From assembly GCA_016648135.1 (NCBI GenBank), contig JADDOH010002547.1:287360-351359 (forward strand): a stretch of 64,000 nt of DNA, in the 5' to 3' direction. The stretch comes from Agrypnia vestita. Lineage: Eukaryota > Arthropoda > Insecta > Trichoptera > Phryganeidae. Both the position numbers and the translations under genes were made by a program. Below the pieces are notes generated by a model, which was not told the DNA's origin, searched no databases, and worked only from the letters and a program-made list of their open reading frames with translations. Shown here piece by piece: positions 12,558-25,039 of the stretch; the first letter of the stretch is position 1, and each line of letters begins with the position of its first letter.

Positions 12558-12680
12558 TCGGCCCTATTCTGAACTAAGCAATATTTCTATTTCTGTTTCT
12601 TGACAGCGATGTATATATAACATTGCAATGCCGCCAATTGTGACGATTCAAGTTGGACAGATTTGAAATTAATCAATCTG
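12558..12680 (+). repeat. Truncated second copy of the 9.2-kb MITE
   Basis: ttcggccctattctgaac, then ttctgtttcttgacag, aatgccgccaattgtgacg and acagatttgaaa follow the left half of 9243-9525 in order. The right half is missing. Confidence 0.75.
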
Positions 12681-12689
12681 CCAAAACAA

Positions 12690-12845
12690 AGACAATCAGG
12701 CGATGTCATAGAAAGCGAACGGGCGTTCCGTGCGTAAACAGTCAGCCAGCGAATAAAGTACCAGAGTACCTACCTGCAAGCGGAATATTCAAGTAGCAGC
12801 TGTATCCAGTGACTTTGTGAAATCAATAAAAGTGTTTCGTTTCGT
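12690..12845 (+). repeat. LTR-like segment
   Basis: cggaatattcaag, ccagtgactttgtgaaat and caataaaagtgttt resemble the 3' part of the LTRs at 51.26 and 61.41 kb, including the polyadenylation-like AATAAAAG. Ends were not located. Confidence 0.35.
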
Positions 12846-12849
12846 ATCC

Positions 12850-14455
12850 CACCGCCGCCGCCAACAATATAATAATAGTGCCACTGCTCGCGCTATTGTA
12901 ATCCAATAAAGGATACCGCGTATGCAGACATTCAAGGCACTCGGACTTCATTGACAAGAATCTCGGCGAGGCATTACAATTTACAATACGTGCGCGCCTA
13001 CACACACGAGGATACGAACTAGGCTTGAGGCGGGATGCATTCTACCGGAAACCTGTGGCCGGCCACGACGTTACACCTGTCTCGAGAGAGCTCAGCCGAC
13101 AGCATTGGGGAAAATCGTGTATTTGAAATATTTGTAGAATTAATCAATAAAATAATATGCTACACAGCGATTGAAGCTAATGTGTATGAGGAAGAAGCGA
13201 AAGAAGATACTCGGAAGATATTCCAAGGTCAGAAATGAGTGGCGCTCCGTAGTAGGTAAATCGTGGTAAAATAAAATATTGTGTAAACTTTATTTGAGTC
13301 CTATAATTTAAAATATAGTTTGCAGATTAAGTGGAAAAAACTGTTATAATTTCTTACGGCTTTCTACGGAAATCGCATAATGTTACAACCACACTGCTAT
13401 ACATACAAAATGGAGAGGAATAATATTTTCACATTCTAAAAAAATGTATTAATACAGTACCTACCTAATTAACATTAAAAATACTATTTTAAAAATAAAA
13501 TTAATATTTGAGAACTTGCCATTCCAGGTTGTCAGGTACTATTTTCATTGAATAAGATTAATGTGTATTAATTATATGGACATTAAAAAAAAATATTTCG
13601 ATAATTTCCAAATGAAATTCATTATTTAAACTATAGATTTCATAGCTGTAATATAACTATTATTAAAAAATCAGTTAGGTATTTGAAATTGTAATTATTT
13701 TTAATTGTTATAGCGTTAACTTTGTGCTTGGACATAATTGTTAATTTAAATAAAATAAAAATTTAATTTACAGGAATTGTAATGATATTAATATATTCGG
13801 TTAAAAATTTCTTATTCACAAATTTGTTTAGGTTACAACAATTAGTGTTGACAAATAATATAAATACAGTTCCAGTGTAGTTCCGTACACAAACCAGTGT
13901 TATTTTAGTAATAACTTAATGATAAAATTGTTTTAACGCGCATTTTATGTATTTTTTATGTACAAATTAAGTATTACATGTGGACTTAACTGTTCAACGT
14001 TAAAACATTTGTCGGATATTCGAGCGATCAATTTAAATATAAAATAATAATATAATAATATTACATTTTTATAATAGTTAATGTGAATTTCAAGTGCCTT
14101 TAATCACTAGTCTAAAACGAATACAATCAAAACTAAGTCGTAACTTTAGATAAATATAAGAGTCCTCGAAGGCATATACTAACTATTTAAAACAGTTACA
14201 ATGGATCCATCGCAATTTCATCCCACAAGATGAATACAATTACAGAAACAAGTCTTCAAGAGATTACTGGGCAACATTAGTGGAACAGAAATCTTCGAGA
14301 GAGGCTGAATGCCGAATTTTCATCCACCCACGTCAGAGCACGTAAACAAGATCAAAATCTACAAAAAAAAATTAATAATGTTCTTCAGATGCGCTCTTTA
14401 GACCTGTAATTTTTTTCTGACAAATACAAAATGGGAAAAGGAAAAATACCGCTAA
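12850..14455. other. Mostly AT-rich, no feature seen
   Basis: 12850-13100 is somewhat GC-richer and may continue the LTR-like segment. The rest is very AT-rich with no supported feature. Confidence 0.4.
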
Positions 14456-14461
14456 GAAGAT

Positions 14462-14545
14462 TACGGTAGCTCAGTGCACGCTACGAGCGCACAAAGCAAA
14501 GGTCGAGGGATTAACGCCTGTACCGACAGCCACTGTTGATACTTC
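14462..14545 (+). repeat. tRNA-like SINE head
   Basis: ggtagctcagtgcacgctac has a good A-box shape, and a B-box-like region follows (gtcgagggattaacgcc). It will not fold into a complete tRNA that I can draw, so a SINE or tRNA relic is likelier than a working tRNA. Confidence 0.35.
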
Positions 14546-14564
14546 GCTGCACCTTTAGACCCTA

Positions 14565-15180
14565 TTTAAAAATATTATAATTAGAAATTTTAATGCAAAC
14601 GTATCGTAAACAACACAGAACAAGCAATTCAAAAAATAATGAGGAAACGCTTTTACAGGTTTGCGTCGGATAACAAAATTAATCTTAGACAAACTAGAAA
14701 CTGTCGGGTAGATAATTAAGTATTGGAATTTTGGCAATTGGTGACAAAATTATCGCAAAAATAGACATTCATTTGACGAAATATTTTTCCTATAAATAAT
14801 ACTTAATTTGACTAGAAACGTCAAAAAAAATTTTTTTTGTGTTTGTGTGTTTTTCTTTTCTCCATATATAATAATATGTATTAATATTAATAATTTCTCT
14901 CAAAATATCAAACAAATCATTTTGGAAACAATTGAATATTGCATAGGAAATACATTCAGATTCAGAGCTCAGATGCATTCAGTAAAAGATTCAGAGCTCT
15001 AGCTAATCGGGAAATTGTTGGTATTTTTTCGATTATTAAATTTGGAGACAAACAGACAAATTAAGCTTAACAAAAGTGTGTAAAAATTATATAGGGTAAA
15101 ATTTTACTTCTCTAATTTTCGTAAAATGTTTATTTATAAAAAATTGTAATACACACACGTTGAGTTATTTTCTCACTACT
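14565..15180. other. AT-rich, no feature seen
   Basis: No supported feature. Confidence 0.45.
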
Positions 15181-15183
15181 ATA

Positions 15184-15215
15184 GTTTTGAGAGGAGAAGT
15201 CCCTCTCTTCGTCAG
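15184..15215 (-). other. Hammerhead-like CTGACGA...AAAAC motif
   Basis: On the minus strand CTGACGA, one A, a perfect GAGAGG/CCTCTC stem with a 7-base loop, then AAAAC (GAAAC with one change). Same architecture as the motif at 24089-24115. Confidence 0.3.
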
Positions 15216-15399
15216 GTGTAATTAATAACTGTTATTATTTATAAGCGCAACGTTATAATACTCGTAAGTAACGGTTATTAATTAAGAATAAAACCAGTTA
15301 AGATAAATTAATATCCATAGAAATTTTTATGAGACTAATCAATCAACCCTTGAAAAACCCACACTCATCTTGAAAAACGTATTTTGCAAATAATTAGAT

Positions 15400-15545
15400 A
15401 ACTAACCCTCACGCCGTTTCCAAAGGGGTAAGCAGAGAGGATAGAAAGCTACACTCTTCTATCTGATTTCTGAGATTCTGTCACACCACTTTGTTTCGAC
15501 GGCATTCATACATTTTTTTAAATCTTTTCTTTTCCCTATATTTTA
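15400..15545 (-). pseudogene. LINE 3'-end fragment, family of 48.9 kb
   Basis: On the minus strand aagtggtgt(gaca)...ctacc-like ccctttggaaacggcgtgag and ggttagttat follow the last codons, stop and GTTA tail of the LINE at 48901-49287. Its 5' part lies inside the left arm of the palindrome below, and an inverted duplicate of that part sits at the outer end of the right arm. Confidence 0.75.
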
Positions 15546-15941
15546 AAATAAATATTCAATTACTTGCGATAAATTTGACTAGAATTTTCAATCTAGAAAG
15601 GAGTAGCGACAGTTAAGAATAAAAAATAGAATAATATTTAAACATCTTGAATTGAATGACTAACTGAAAGGCACACACAATGAAAATCGTTTAACACGTT
15701 TAACGTTTAACATGTTTTAATCGTTCATGTTAAACGATTTTCATTGTGTGTACCTTTCAGTTACTCATTCAATTCAAGATGTTTAAATATTATTCTATTT
15801 TTTATTCTTAACTGTCGCTACTCCTTTCTAGATTGAAAATTCTAGTCAAATTTATCGCAAGTAATTGAATATTTATTTTAAAATATAGGGAAAAGGAAAG
15901 ATTTAAAAAAATGTATGAATGCCGTCGAAACAAAGTGGTGT
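15483..15941. repeat. Near-perfect 213-bp-arm palindrome
   Basis: The left arm 15483-15695 and right arm 15729-15941 are inverted copies of equal length with only three mismatches seen, around a 33-base spacer. The outer ~60 bp of each arm is LINE sequence; the inner part is unrelated AT-rich DNA. High arm identity points to a recent origin or ongoing conversion. Confidence 0.95.
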
Positions 15942-15944
15942 TAA

Positions 15945-17695
15945 ACGAAACAAATCGTTTAACCGTGAGGAATAAAATATTTTTTCATATTAAAATAGAC
16001 GACATATGCCGGCATAGGGCCTATCCAATACAAACATTAATCGAGAATCGTAAGTAGCATGGAATTTGGTGATGACGTAGCCGATAGGTGCATCATTGTT
16101 TATTATAATAAGTGGTGTGCTGCAAGTGGTATACTTTTTTATAATCAGATGTCGTCCTCGTCAAAAGAAATTGAACCATAAAGTCCTAAACAGTAAATGA
16201 TTTGGCGGTCGGTGTATTATCTTATTCTTTCAAGATGCCATTGTTTTAATATTGAGCTTTTTTTGTTTCATGTTAAAATAAAATTAATACGTGAAATACA
16301 GCATTTTATCGGGACCGGAATATTATTTCATGTTGACCAATTTTTTATGTTAAATATTAAACGTGCTTCACTGTATTTTGGTCATAAATTTGTAATAAAT
16401 TATAATACATAATTCAATAAAAAATAGTTTATCATAATATACATTAAAATATAAAATTCACGTACACGAAAATTCGTGACAAATTTTGCACTCAGAAAGT
16501 ATGATTAATAGGTAATACATAATGTTCGATCGTAGGATGCTTACATAAAAAAGGATATAAACTTCGCTTTATAGGAGACATCATATTTTTACAGGCTGTT
16601 TGTAATCTAATAATTATTATTATCAGGAAAGTGATGCATTAAATCTTTTTTATCGCTACTTACTGCCATATTTATATGTGGAGGGCCCGGAGCCTCCAAA
16701 TATTCGTGATCGTGATCGAATATCGAATAGTTAATGATAATATATTCAAAAATTTTTAAGAAAGGAATAATTTACTTCGGACGATAAATACATTCTATAT
16801 ATTAAAAAAACACAATAATTGTAGAGAATTTATTTATTTTAATTTTTAAAAATATATGTTATAAAAAACAACAAAAGACGAGTCGGTATTCTCTCGATTA
16901 CTGACAAAATTTTAGATATGTTTATATTACTTCATATCTCACAAAAATAATATCCAGGCAAATCGAGTACATAATAATTGCGTGCCGGAAAATGCTCGAA
17001 AATACAAGTACGTTACAGCGCTTCTGGATCTCAACGTTGAATTTAAAAAGTTATTAAAATTGTGAACTGGAACATTCAGCGTTAATAGTTTTAAAAAAAA
17101 TTATAACTTAAATCTATATCTACTTTAATTGTACCGTTTTTTCACTCAAAACTGTCATCTAGAAAAGAACTCCAGTTACCGTCCAAGACCACCAGCCTGG
17201 TATGAGAAGTAGACTCCCGTAATGAAGTGCCACTGTAACAATGTGGATAGGAAGCAATAAGCAACTCGGGATAACAAAAGATAGGTAACTTTCGTAGCGT
17301 GCACCTTCGAGAAAATGCAATCATCAGGAAAAGGCAGATAAACGATTTTCCATAAAAATACTTGAATAAATTGTATTTTCATGTCCTTGTTTATTGTTAT
17401 AAACATGTACGTCTAAATAGAGAAGAAAAAGCATTGCAAAGGAATGGTGGTCATGGGAGGCAAATCACTTGAAATTAATCCCAATTACAATAATTTCGTT
17501 GTCCGACTGTGTGTCCCCGTAACTTCGTGTAACGTCCGTAGCTTTTTTATAGTAATTTTTTTCCCAAATTTATTTTCCTCAATTTTTATTTTCCGAAAAA
17601 ATTTTTTTTCCCATGTTTACCGTTGCTGGTCGCACTGATTGCTTCTTGTCTCTGGTTTAACTTTCTATGGTCTCATCTCGCTTGTCAAAACAACC
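15945..17695. other. AT-rich, no feature seen
   Basis: No supported gene. If the motif at 17.7 kb is a minus-strand promoter, its transcript would run into this stretch, where no long frame is present. Confidence 0.4.
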
Positions 17696-17701
17696 GGCGC
17701 G

Positions 17702-17738
17702 TATTTATAGAGATGTGACGCTCTGGAACATTCCGGAA
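17702..17738 (-). promoter_or_regulatory. TATA box with upstream heat-shock element
   Basis: GAAcaTTCcgGAA (17726-17738) is a perfect three-unit heat-shock factor site. On the minus strand TATAAATA follows about 16 bp downstream, the order found in inducible heat-shock promoters. No hsp start codon context is seen downstream. Related GGAAyrTTC strings occur in the LTR family of this window, so this may instead be part of a decayed LTR. Confidence 0.35.
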
Positions 17739-17929
17739 TTGTTTAGTTAATTTGAAATTCATGTAGAGTTTTGGAATGACTCAGATTATGTGTTTATTGC
17801 TGTATATTATTCTAGACTCTCGTGACGGTATATTAGTTCTACGTTTAAATTTCATTGTGTCATGGACAATTTCTTGGACAACGTACAAAAACTAAAATAT
17901 TAACATAAAAAATTTACAACCCGCAAATC

Positions 17930-18260
17930 GATGTACCGATACGATATTCATGGCAGGGCGCACCGCTTCTTCCTGTTAATGAACAGGACCAAATACACGC
18001 CACGAGTCCAAGCACTAGGCAGACAGCTACCAAATCGACACTTGTGTGTCAATCGTCCTTTTCGGGTTGGGTTCGCACCGGAATCGATTGTAAATGATAA
18101 TCATATTGTAATAGTAGTACGCAACCGGCTACAAACGGCCCGGACTTCCTGCCGACTTGATTAAACCACCGCTGAATCGGAGACTACAGCCGGCGGGCGC
18201 CGCTGACGCGGCCGGAGTCACCCAACTATCTTCAGATCAGCCACACCGATGGAGCTGAAT
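17930..18260. other. GC-richer patch, unassigned
   Basis: A block with ggcgggcgccgctgacgcgg near its end and an open 77-codon frame that I do not recognise. Could be LTR- or transposon-derived. Confidence 0.25.
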
Positions 18261-18361
18261 GGTCTTTCAAATCAACTTACAAATATGAATAAAAAATAAT
18301 GATGCTAATTTCAATTCAGTATAATGCATTCTGGAAATTCGTACAGTTTATTAATCTAGTT

Positions 18362-18480
18362 GTTGAACTTCGCCTAGAGATCCCAGAAGTGGTGGTTCGA
18401 CCCCCAATCCTGGAGACGGGCAAGTTAGTCATACTTTCATAGAACAAGCGTTTGATGCGACACTTATTCCGTGTTCGCTG
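18362..18480 (+). repeat. tRNA-derived SINE copy
   Basis: gcctagagatcccagaag, B box ggttcgaccccc, then gggcaagttagtcatac, tttcatag and acaagcg. The tRNA-like head and the shared gcaagttagtc...tttcatagca body are the family marks. Confidence 0.65.
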
Positions 18481-18484
18481 TGCC

Positions 18485-21400
18485 TATTTAAAAATTAATA
18501 ATATTGGAATGACTTTTTCAAAAGAAGTCTTTCTTGGGACTACTTTTGTACAACTTTAACTTTATGATCAATAATAACAATATTTTATTCCAGAGAATAT
18601 GCAATGGGTTCTCTAATCTATGATAGTTTTACAAATTTCAATGTATTAATATAAAAAGTGATGCTTTTAAAAAAGTATCTTTTTTTATTTTAATATATGT
18701 CGGCATATTCTCTACATGCATTGATAAATCTTAAAACCTAATTTTCCGGAGTTACTTCACCCACTCACACCGACGTAAATGTACATTATATTGTAAGGTC
18801 CAAATATTGATCAGTTACATTCTACGACTCAAAATATAATAGTCACCCGCAACCTCGTAAAAAAATTTGAAAATATATGTTATACACAAAAAAAAATATG
18901 TGAAAAGGACGAATGGCCAAGAAATGAATCAGCGGATTGCGGCAGTACTGGTGAAAAAACAGCTAAAAGAAAAAATTTAAAAAAGTGTTACTTTAAAGGC
19001 TGACGATGGTTTTATGACTAGTAATAGTCACCCCTGGGTCGCAATACGGAATGGAGGACGGAATACGGTACAGTTTACGTTCGTTAGATTACTTAGTTAA
19101 TACAATTATTTGACCCCATGTTATTTTTATAAAAACTTACTTATTGTTAAGTTAAGTTAAGTTTTTAACCTCAAATGCGATAACAACATATTTTTAGCAA
19201 AATCTAGAATTTGTACTCAAGCCCATCTAATAAATAATCTATGAAAAATAGTCATCCCCTTCACTCACCCCTAAGTACCTATTTAAAATTACCACTGAAT
19301 ATGAATCCCGAACTCAGGCCGCTAGTGATTTTGATATTGATTTTATCATGCAAAAGAAAATCCTACGACTATTTTCGGAATATTTTCTCTATGTAAGCAA
19401 ACGGAGAACGGGCCTTATAGAGTTCCAGAATTATCTTGTCCTTGGATGCTCTCAGTCCGCTTCAATAGTCTTCCATTGTGAGTCGTACAAGAGACAGGAA
19501 TGAATTTACTATTCATTCTCAGCATATTTTTGTCGCACTAGAGTACCTTAATCATTATTCGTATTTTACGACGCTATTTCTCCCATCAATAAAATGAATT
19601 ATTGATAGCCTCACATGCGTGTGCAAATTAACCGCACGTAAATTTGTCTATGGGTAGACAAACACACACTTCCTTATTGCATTCAATTATATATTTATTA
19701 TTACATACAAAAATAAAACATAAGGAAGAGGATTCGGCCATATGAAATGGCGAATACACATCTTCATCGGCTCGTATTCTGGTTATTTACATTTGATGTT
19801 TTATATTTATGAATATTATTAATTCTTAATAAAAAAATATATTGGCGTTTGTGGGTAAATGTAATTAATTTTTAAAATCACTATACAAAGGAAATGGTAT
19901 TTTCCAAAACTGGTTGGTTTTAATAAATGGACTCATGTGGTTAAAGCAAACTTTATTATACATTTAAATAAATCAAATTAAATAAAAACAATATAACTTT
20001 GATTGCTCATAAAACTTGAGTTTAAGAAAGTGGTTTGATACTCGAGGCGTGGCAAGTTGTTTATGGTTCGTAGAGAATAAAAACGTGAATTAAATGAAAT
20101 TCTCCATTTTACCACACAAATGCATATAAAAAATTAAATAACTGTTTACAGCACTTTTCAATGACATTCTTGTGTGATTATTTTCTCTATACTATAATTT
20201 CACCTCATTAAAAAACTAATTGACTAGATTCTTCTACCTACTTACCAATTTCACTAGCATCATTATGTGATAGCGGTAAACGAACTTTTTTAAACTAGTG
20301 TTAGAAACCTTTTCTATAACGGGTGCGAAAGACTTACATCGCTTACGGGTGCGAAGGACACTTTCATAAAATAAAATGCAAAAAACAAACACGTTGTTTA
20401 TGTAATTAAATACTTGATACTTCAATGGAATGAAATCAGTCACTTTCCATTCAAATTTGACCCGGAAAGGGATATTTTTGAGATATTCCGTAAATTATAA
20501 TAGCAAAAAGGTGTACAAAATTATTGTATAATATTTACAACAAAAAATATATATTATTCAACATACAAACCATGTACTTGCATAATTAACTTCAAATAAA
20601 ATCTCAGAATCCTTTCCACATCTAATGTATGTGGTCTAGTATAATATTACGTTCTTAAAAATATAATTTACAAGGTGGGTAGGAATTTAAATAGGTAATT
20701 CGATAAAGTCAATGATGCAGATTTCCTGAGAATAAATGACGAATTACTCCCACATATTACAAACATCTGATTTATAGTAATATAAAACTCTCAGATAAAA
20801 TGAGGATCGAATATATTCTATAGTTCTATGAGATCATTAAAAAAAGTTCCTGAGTGACATTATGTTGGACGGTATCCATTGTGTATTCATGGATGTGGAC
20901 ACATTTTTGAAAGCGACAAGACGCAAGTACATTTAAGAAAGTATATATTAAAAATTAAACAAAGACCACGCGTATGTAATCAATCAATACAATTTGTATT
21001 CAAAGCTAGTAACCAAACATTACTTACTTCCTGGCGGAAATTTATGGCACTGAAAAAGTGTATACATAAAAAAGTGTAATACGTTTCGTATTTATAAGCA
21101 GCAGTTTTATTCCGAGTTTTGCACAAGCGACACATATGATTAACCCTTGATTTCGTTGTGTACCATTGAGAGTACTTCCGAAAATATTGACAGCAATTGT
21201 TCGTACGTTCATTTACCTATTTTATCTATCATTTTTTAAAACATACATATATATTTCATATCAATGCACTATTCGTACCGAATTCGTACGCACTATTCTT
21301 ACGTATTTTATCGATATTTTTTTCATACATATATGTATATTTAATATCAATGTCAATGCACTATTCGTTCCCACTGCAGTATTCGTAAACACGGTGTATA

Positions 21401-21730
21401 GCCAGTAGCAACAGTCAGTTATTTGAAATAAGCTTGTCTTTCTACGAAACAAAATATAAGTACATGTCTCGTAATATTCCTTTCTCAATTATATTATTAT
21501 CAATATATATTATTTAGATTTCAATGCGTCATAATATTCCGTCAGATAAATATTTAATTTCGCATTTTATTCTACAATATATGTTTACGTAAAACGCACG
21601 ATTCAATAAACAGTTACATTGTAGTAAATACGTGTGATGAGCTTTTGTGACAGGCTTGATTACCAAATTTTTATTAAAACTTACGATATCTATTTTCTAT
21701 CTTAACTCGTAAATGCTCTTGTACAATACA
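18485..21730. other. AT-rich, no gene seen
   Basis: Contains a loose duplication of tatcaatgcactattcgt around 21260-21375. No supported coding feature. Confidence 0.4.
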
Positions 21731-21737
21731 CCGTTGA

Positions 21738-21895
21738 CGTACTAGTTACTCTGGTGGATAAGACACCTATCTAGTGATCGAGGAGTCAGTGATTCGAGCC
21801 TCATTTCAGAAGGCCAGCAAGTTAGTTCTATTTTCATAGCAAAAGAGTTGGGAATACGTGTCACACTTATCTTGCACGTGCATGTACAATAATCT
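21738..21895 (+). repeat. tRNA-derived SINE copy
   Basis: A-box-like tggtggataagacacc, ctagtgatcgagg, B box gattcgagcctc, then gccagcaagttagttctatt and ttttcatagca. This is the best-preserved tRNA-like head of the family in the window. Confidence 0.75.
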
Positions 21896-21899
21896 TCTT

Positions 21900-23680
21900 T
21901 CATATTTTAGAACTGCAATCTTAGCGGTGCAATGTTGGCCATGCGACACCATCCGGAATTTCTGTAGGTGTCTGCATTCGCCTTACTCATTATTTGATTG
22001 TGTTCATACTTTTTCCTAGACTTTCCTCTCTGTCCTCATCTCTCAATAAATTTTTGAGGTTGAATATAAGAATGTAATTTATATTAACCCCTTCAATTTT
22101 CGACGATTCTTTTAGTCCAGCATATATTTCCATCCTTCTCTAGTCATGTGTGAGTGAGATAGGAAACGACGAAGCGATTCAAGCGATACCCAGTACCTTA
22201 TATCGTCTCAAATACTCGGAAGATTTACCTTAGAAGATAACGGATGTAGGTCATTTAGCAAGAAGTAGAGAATGTAAACAAGATAAAAACAAATAGTCTA
22301 AACAAAGAATATAAGCCGAATACTATAATACCTATCTAGAATGTATATATGAGCATCTACCCCACTATGTTATCCTATATAATTGCTGTGTAGAGGACAT
22401 GGACATAGCCGCGTTTGGTCAATAAATGGTAGCTCCACGATGGGTTCTAATTTATTTAGTTTTCAATTACTGAGAATTGAGAGCTAAATGAAGGAGAAAT
22501 AGAGAACCTATATGCATTAGGTTTCTATTCTATCAAATACGATTTAGATACTTGAAAATGAGTAGATAAGCAATGCCTATGTGCGATTCACCTACTAACA
22601 AATACTAAATCATGCCGTTTCTATGGATTTTTGAGACTCCTAACAGTAACAGGATCATTTTCCAGGACTTTTGTGGACGTCCTCCACATCGGCACTGGCG
22701 TCGTATTATATTATATCTTTCTTAGCATTCTCTTCATTCATTCAGTCCGTATAACCAAACAATACTTTTAAGTAAACTGCATCAGCAGTAAGACGCAATT
22801 GTTCCTGATGCGATTATTTTGCCTTTGTTTACATTTTAATCACAATATTCAAATATATCCCTCGGTCCCTACGTGTACTGCCGAGTATCCAAAAATTCTT
22901 TTTCCGTTTTACTGTCTTAAAACATTCAATTTATTCCATATTTTCGGACAAAGTTTAAAAAAAATTTTCGTGACAAACTAAGCATGTACTAGAGGACAAG
23001 TAAACCATTTTTAACATTACCCGAAAATATAGAGTAAATCGGATCGTTTAAAATAGTAAAACGAAAATCGATTTTTTGCAGATTCGACAGTATATGTTGG
23101 GACCGTCGATATATTTAATTACGATTAATTTCTTTAAAAAGTTGCATTGTGTTTGGCTTATTTGAAGGTACTATCTGAACGCATCATAATTTAGATACTA
23201 AGAGATTCTTACGTACTTATACGAAGGAACGCGACTCATACGCCTTATATTATGCGATTCAGAGAAAATGTACGCTATTTCCTGTCAAACATATTAAAAT
23301 ACACAACAGTTTCGATGTTAGGCGAAGACTTTGTAAAAATTAAACACACAATCAACTTTAAACGTTTCAAAAGTAATGTCACATTATAGCGTACCTACCT
23401 ACTATCTATCTGCACCTCTACTCTCACAGGGAACCGACTACAATGCATCCCGGAATGCACCGCGTGTCTGGGGGAATTAACTATTTGATCCCACGGAAAG
23501 CACTTAGTGGAATAAATGCAGTCGGATTAGTTCAACTGCATTTTTTTGGATCAAAATAACCAAGGCTAGGATTACAAAACGAGACCGAATTCTGTATCGA
23601 AAAAAGTGTCCAGTTTAGATCTAGTTTTATGAACTCTATTAGATCTTTTGTGAGACTAGATAAATTTGTCTAGGATGACA
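21900..23680. other. No feature seen
   Basis: AT-rich with short frames only. Confidence 0.4.
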
Positions 23681-23685
23681 GATAT

Positions 23686-24015
23686 TTGATCACAAGACGA
23701 TATCAAGAATACGCGATATTCCAATACATTTTGCTATCGGTAAACACCGACATTTTTTTAAATGAAATACTTCCAAAAGCGTACGTTTTTTATTTTTATA
23801 TTTTACAAGGCCAAACACTTAAAAAAGAAAACGGTATTGAGATTCTCCATATAAATAATAGAGGCCTTAGATTGGTTAACTTGGAAATATTAGAAATCAA
23901 GAAATGCCTAAATACTAAAGCCAATATAATTAATAACCAGTTAAATGTTACGAATAACCCGTTGGTTGATATATTCCCCATTTCGGTGTCTACTTGTCAA
24001 TTATCCCCACAATAA
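23686..24015 (+). pseudogene. Penelope-like element, probable C-terminal fragment
   Basis: A 109-codon frame whose second half reads NNRGLRLVNLEILEIKKCLN and ends VTNNPLVDIF. The spacing of an LEILEI-type block, LN and an asparagine/proline/leucine end resembles the region after the GIY-YIG endonuclease in Penelope-like retroelements. The hammerhead-like CTGACGA...GAAAC motif lies 75 bases downstream, where the 3' UTR of such an element would be. The reverse transcriptase and endonuclease parts are absent, so it would be a 5'-truncated copy. Assignment is by pattern only. Confidence 0.4.
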
Positions 24016-24088
24016 CTGTGGATACGCCCCCCTTCAAAAATTAAACTGTTTACCAAAATGAGTAATGGATAGTTGGTATGCATCCGTC

Positions 24089-24115
24089 CTGACGAAGATA
24101 CAATGGTATCGAAAC
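24089..24115 (+). other. Hammerhead-like CTGACGA...GAAAC motif
   Basis: CTGACGA, one A, perfect stem GATAC/GTATC around aatg, then GAAAC. It is the cleanest of the set. The extra A before stem II departs from the standard hammerhead core. Confidence 0.4.
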
Positions 24116-24582
24116 CGGTAGACGTAAAGTTACTCCAAATGGTTTATACAAAGCTTTTAATTAATTAAAATTATAAGTTATATCCAACCACAATGTTAAC
24201 GCTATAAACATCTAAAATATTTTGATAAATTAAAGAAACGTTTTTTACATTTTTGTGACATATATAATGCTTTATTTAGCTAAATTTAAATTTTAAGAAT
24301 TCTTTCTGAAAATTCGAGGGAAATAGCATTTAACTAACAAGTGGAGAATCAGAAAACTTTAATACAGCAACTAAAATTGGATCCAGCCTAACCGATGACC
24401 GATAAACTTTTTTAAGGGTTTCATTTAAATTGCTCTTCGAAAAGACCCTTAATCAACTTAAGTACTATTAATAACCCTCGAATTATCTTCTTTTCATTAT
24501 ACCTTTATTATTTTACGTTTTAATGCCACAATAAATACTTTTAAATACCTCTATAATTATCGGTATATTACCAATAAACTTA

Positions 24583-25037
24583 TTCTTCTTCCTTAGCCTT
24601 TTTCCCTTCACTGCTGGATGCAGGCCTCTTCCATTTTCTTCCACTCATCTCTGTTTCTCCCCCTTCGCATCCAGGTTCTTCCTGCTTGCTGGACTATGTC
24701 ATCAGACCACGCTTCTATTTTTTGTCCAGGGCCTCCACTGTAGGATTCTGGGTGCCCATCTAGTATCCTCCTGTCGAGCCATATGTCCAGCCCACTGCCA
24801 TTTTAGTTTTGCAATACGGTCCATAATATCGGCAACTTTTATTCGGCGTCTTATTTCTTAATTTCTGATTTTATCTCGAAGGCTTACGCCGAGCATCTGC
24901 CTTTCCATGGCCCGCTCGCTGTGTACATTTTAATTTTTGTATGCTTTTTTTCTGTTAGTGTTGCTGTTTCTAGTCCATATGTCAACATCGGCAGGATACA
25001 TGTATCGAACGTTTTTCTTTTCAGGCCTTTCAGACCA
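24583..25037 (-). pseudogene. RTE-like LINE reverse transcriptase, C-terminal fragment
   Basis: On the minus strand, across two or more frame shifts and stops, the sequence reads LKRKTFDTCILPMLTYGLET, then MERQMLGVSLRDKIR, then WLDRRILDGHPE, WSDDIVQQAGRTWMR and DEWKKMEEA. These blocks, in this order, are the thumb and C-terminal tail of RTE/BovB-like and related endonuclease-reverse transcriptases. It ends in a GAAGAAGAA-type 3' tail near 24583. The 5' part is missing, the usual result of incomplete target-primed reverse transcription. Confidence 0.9.
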
Positions 25038-25039
25038 AT

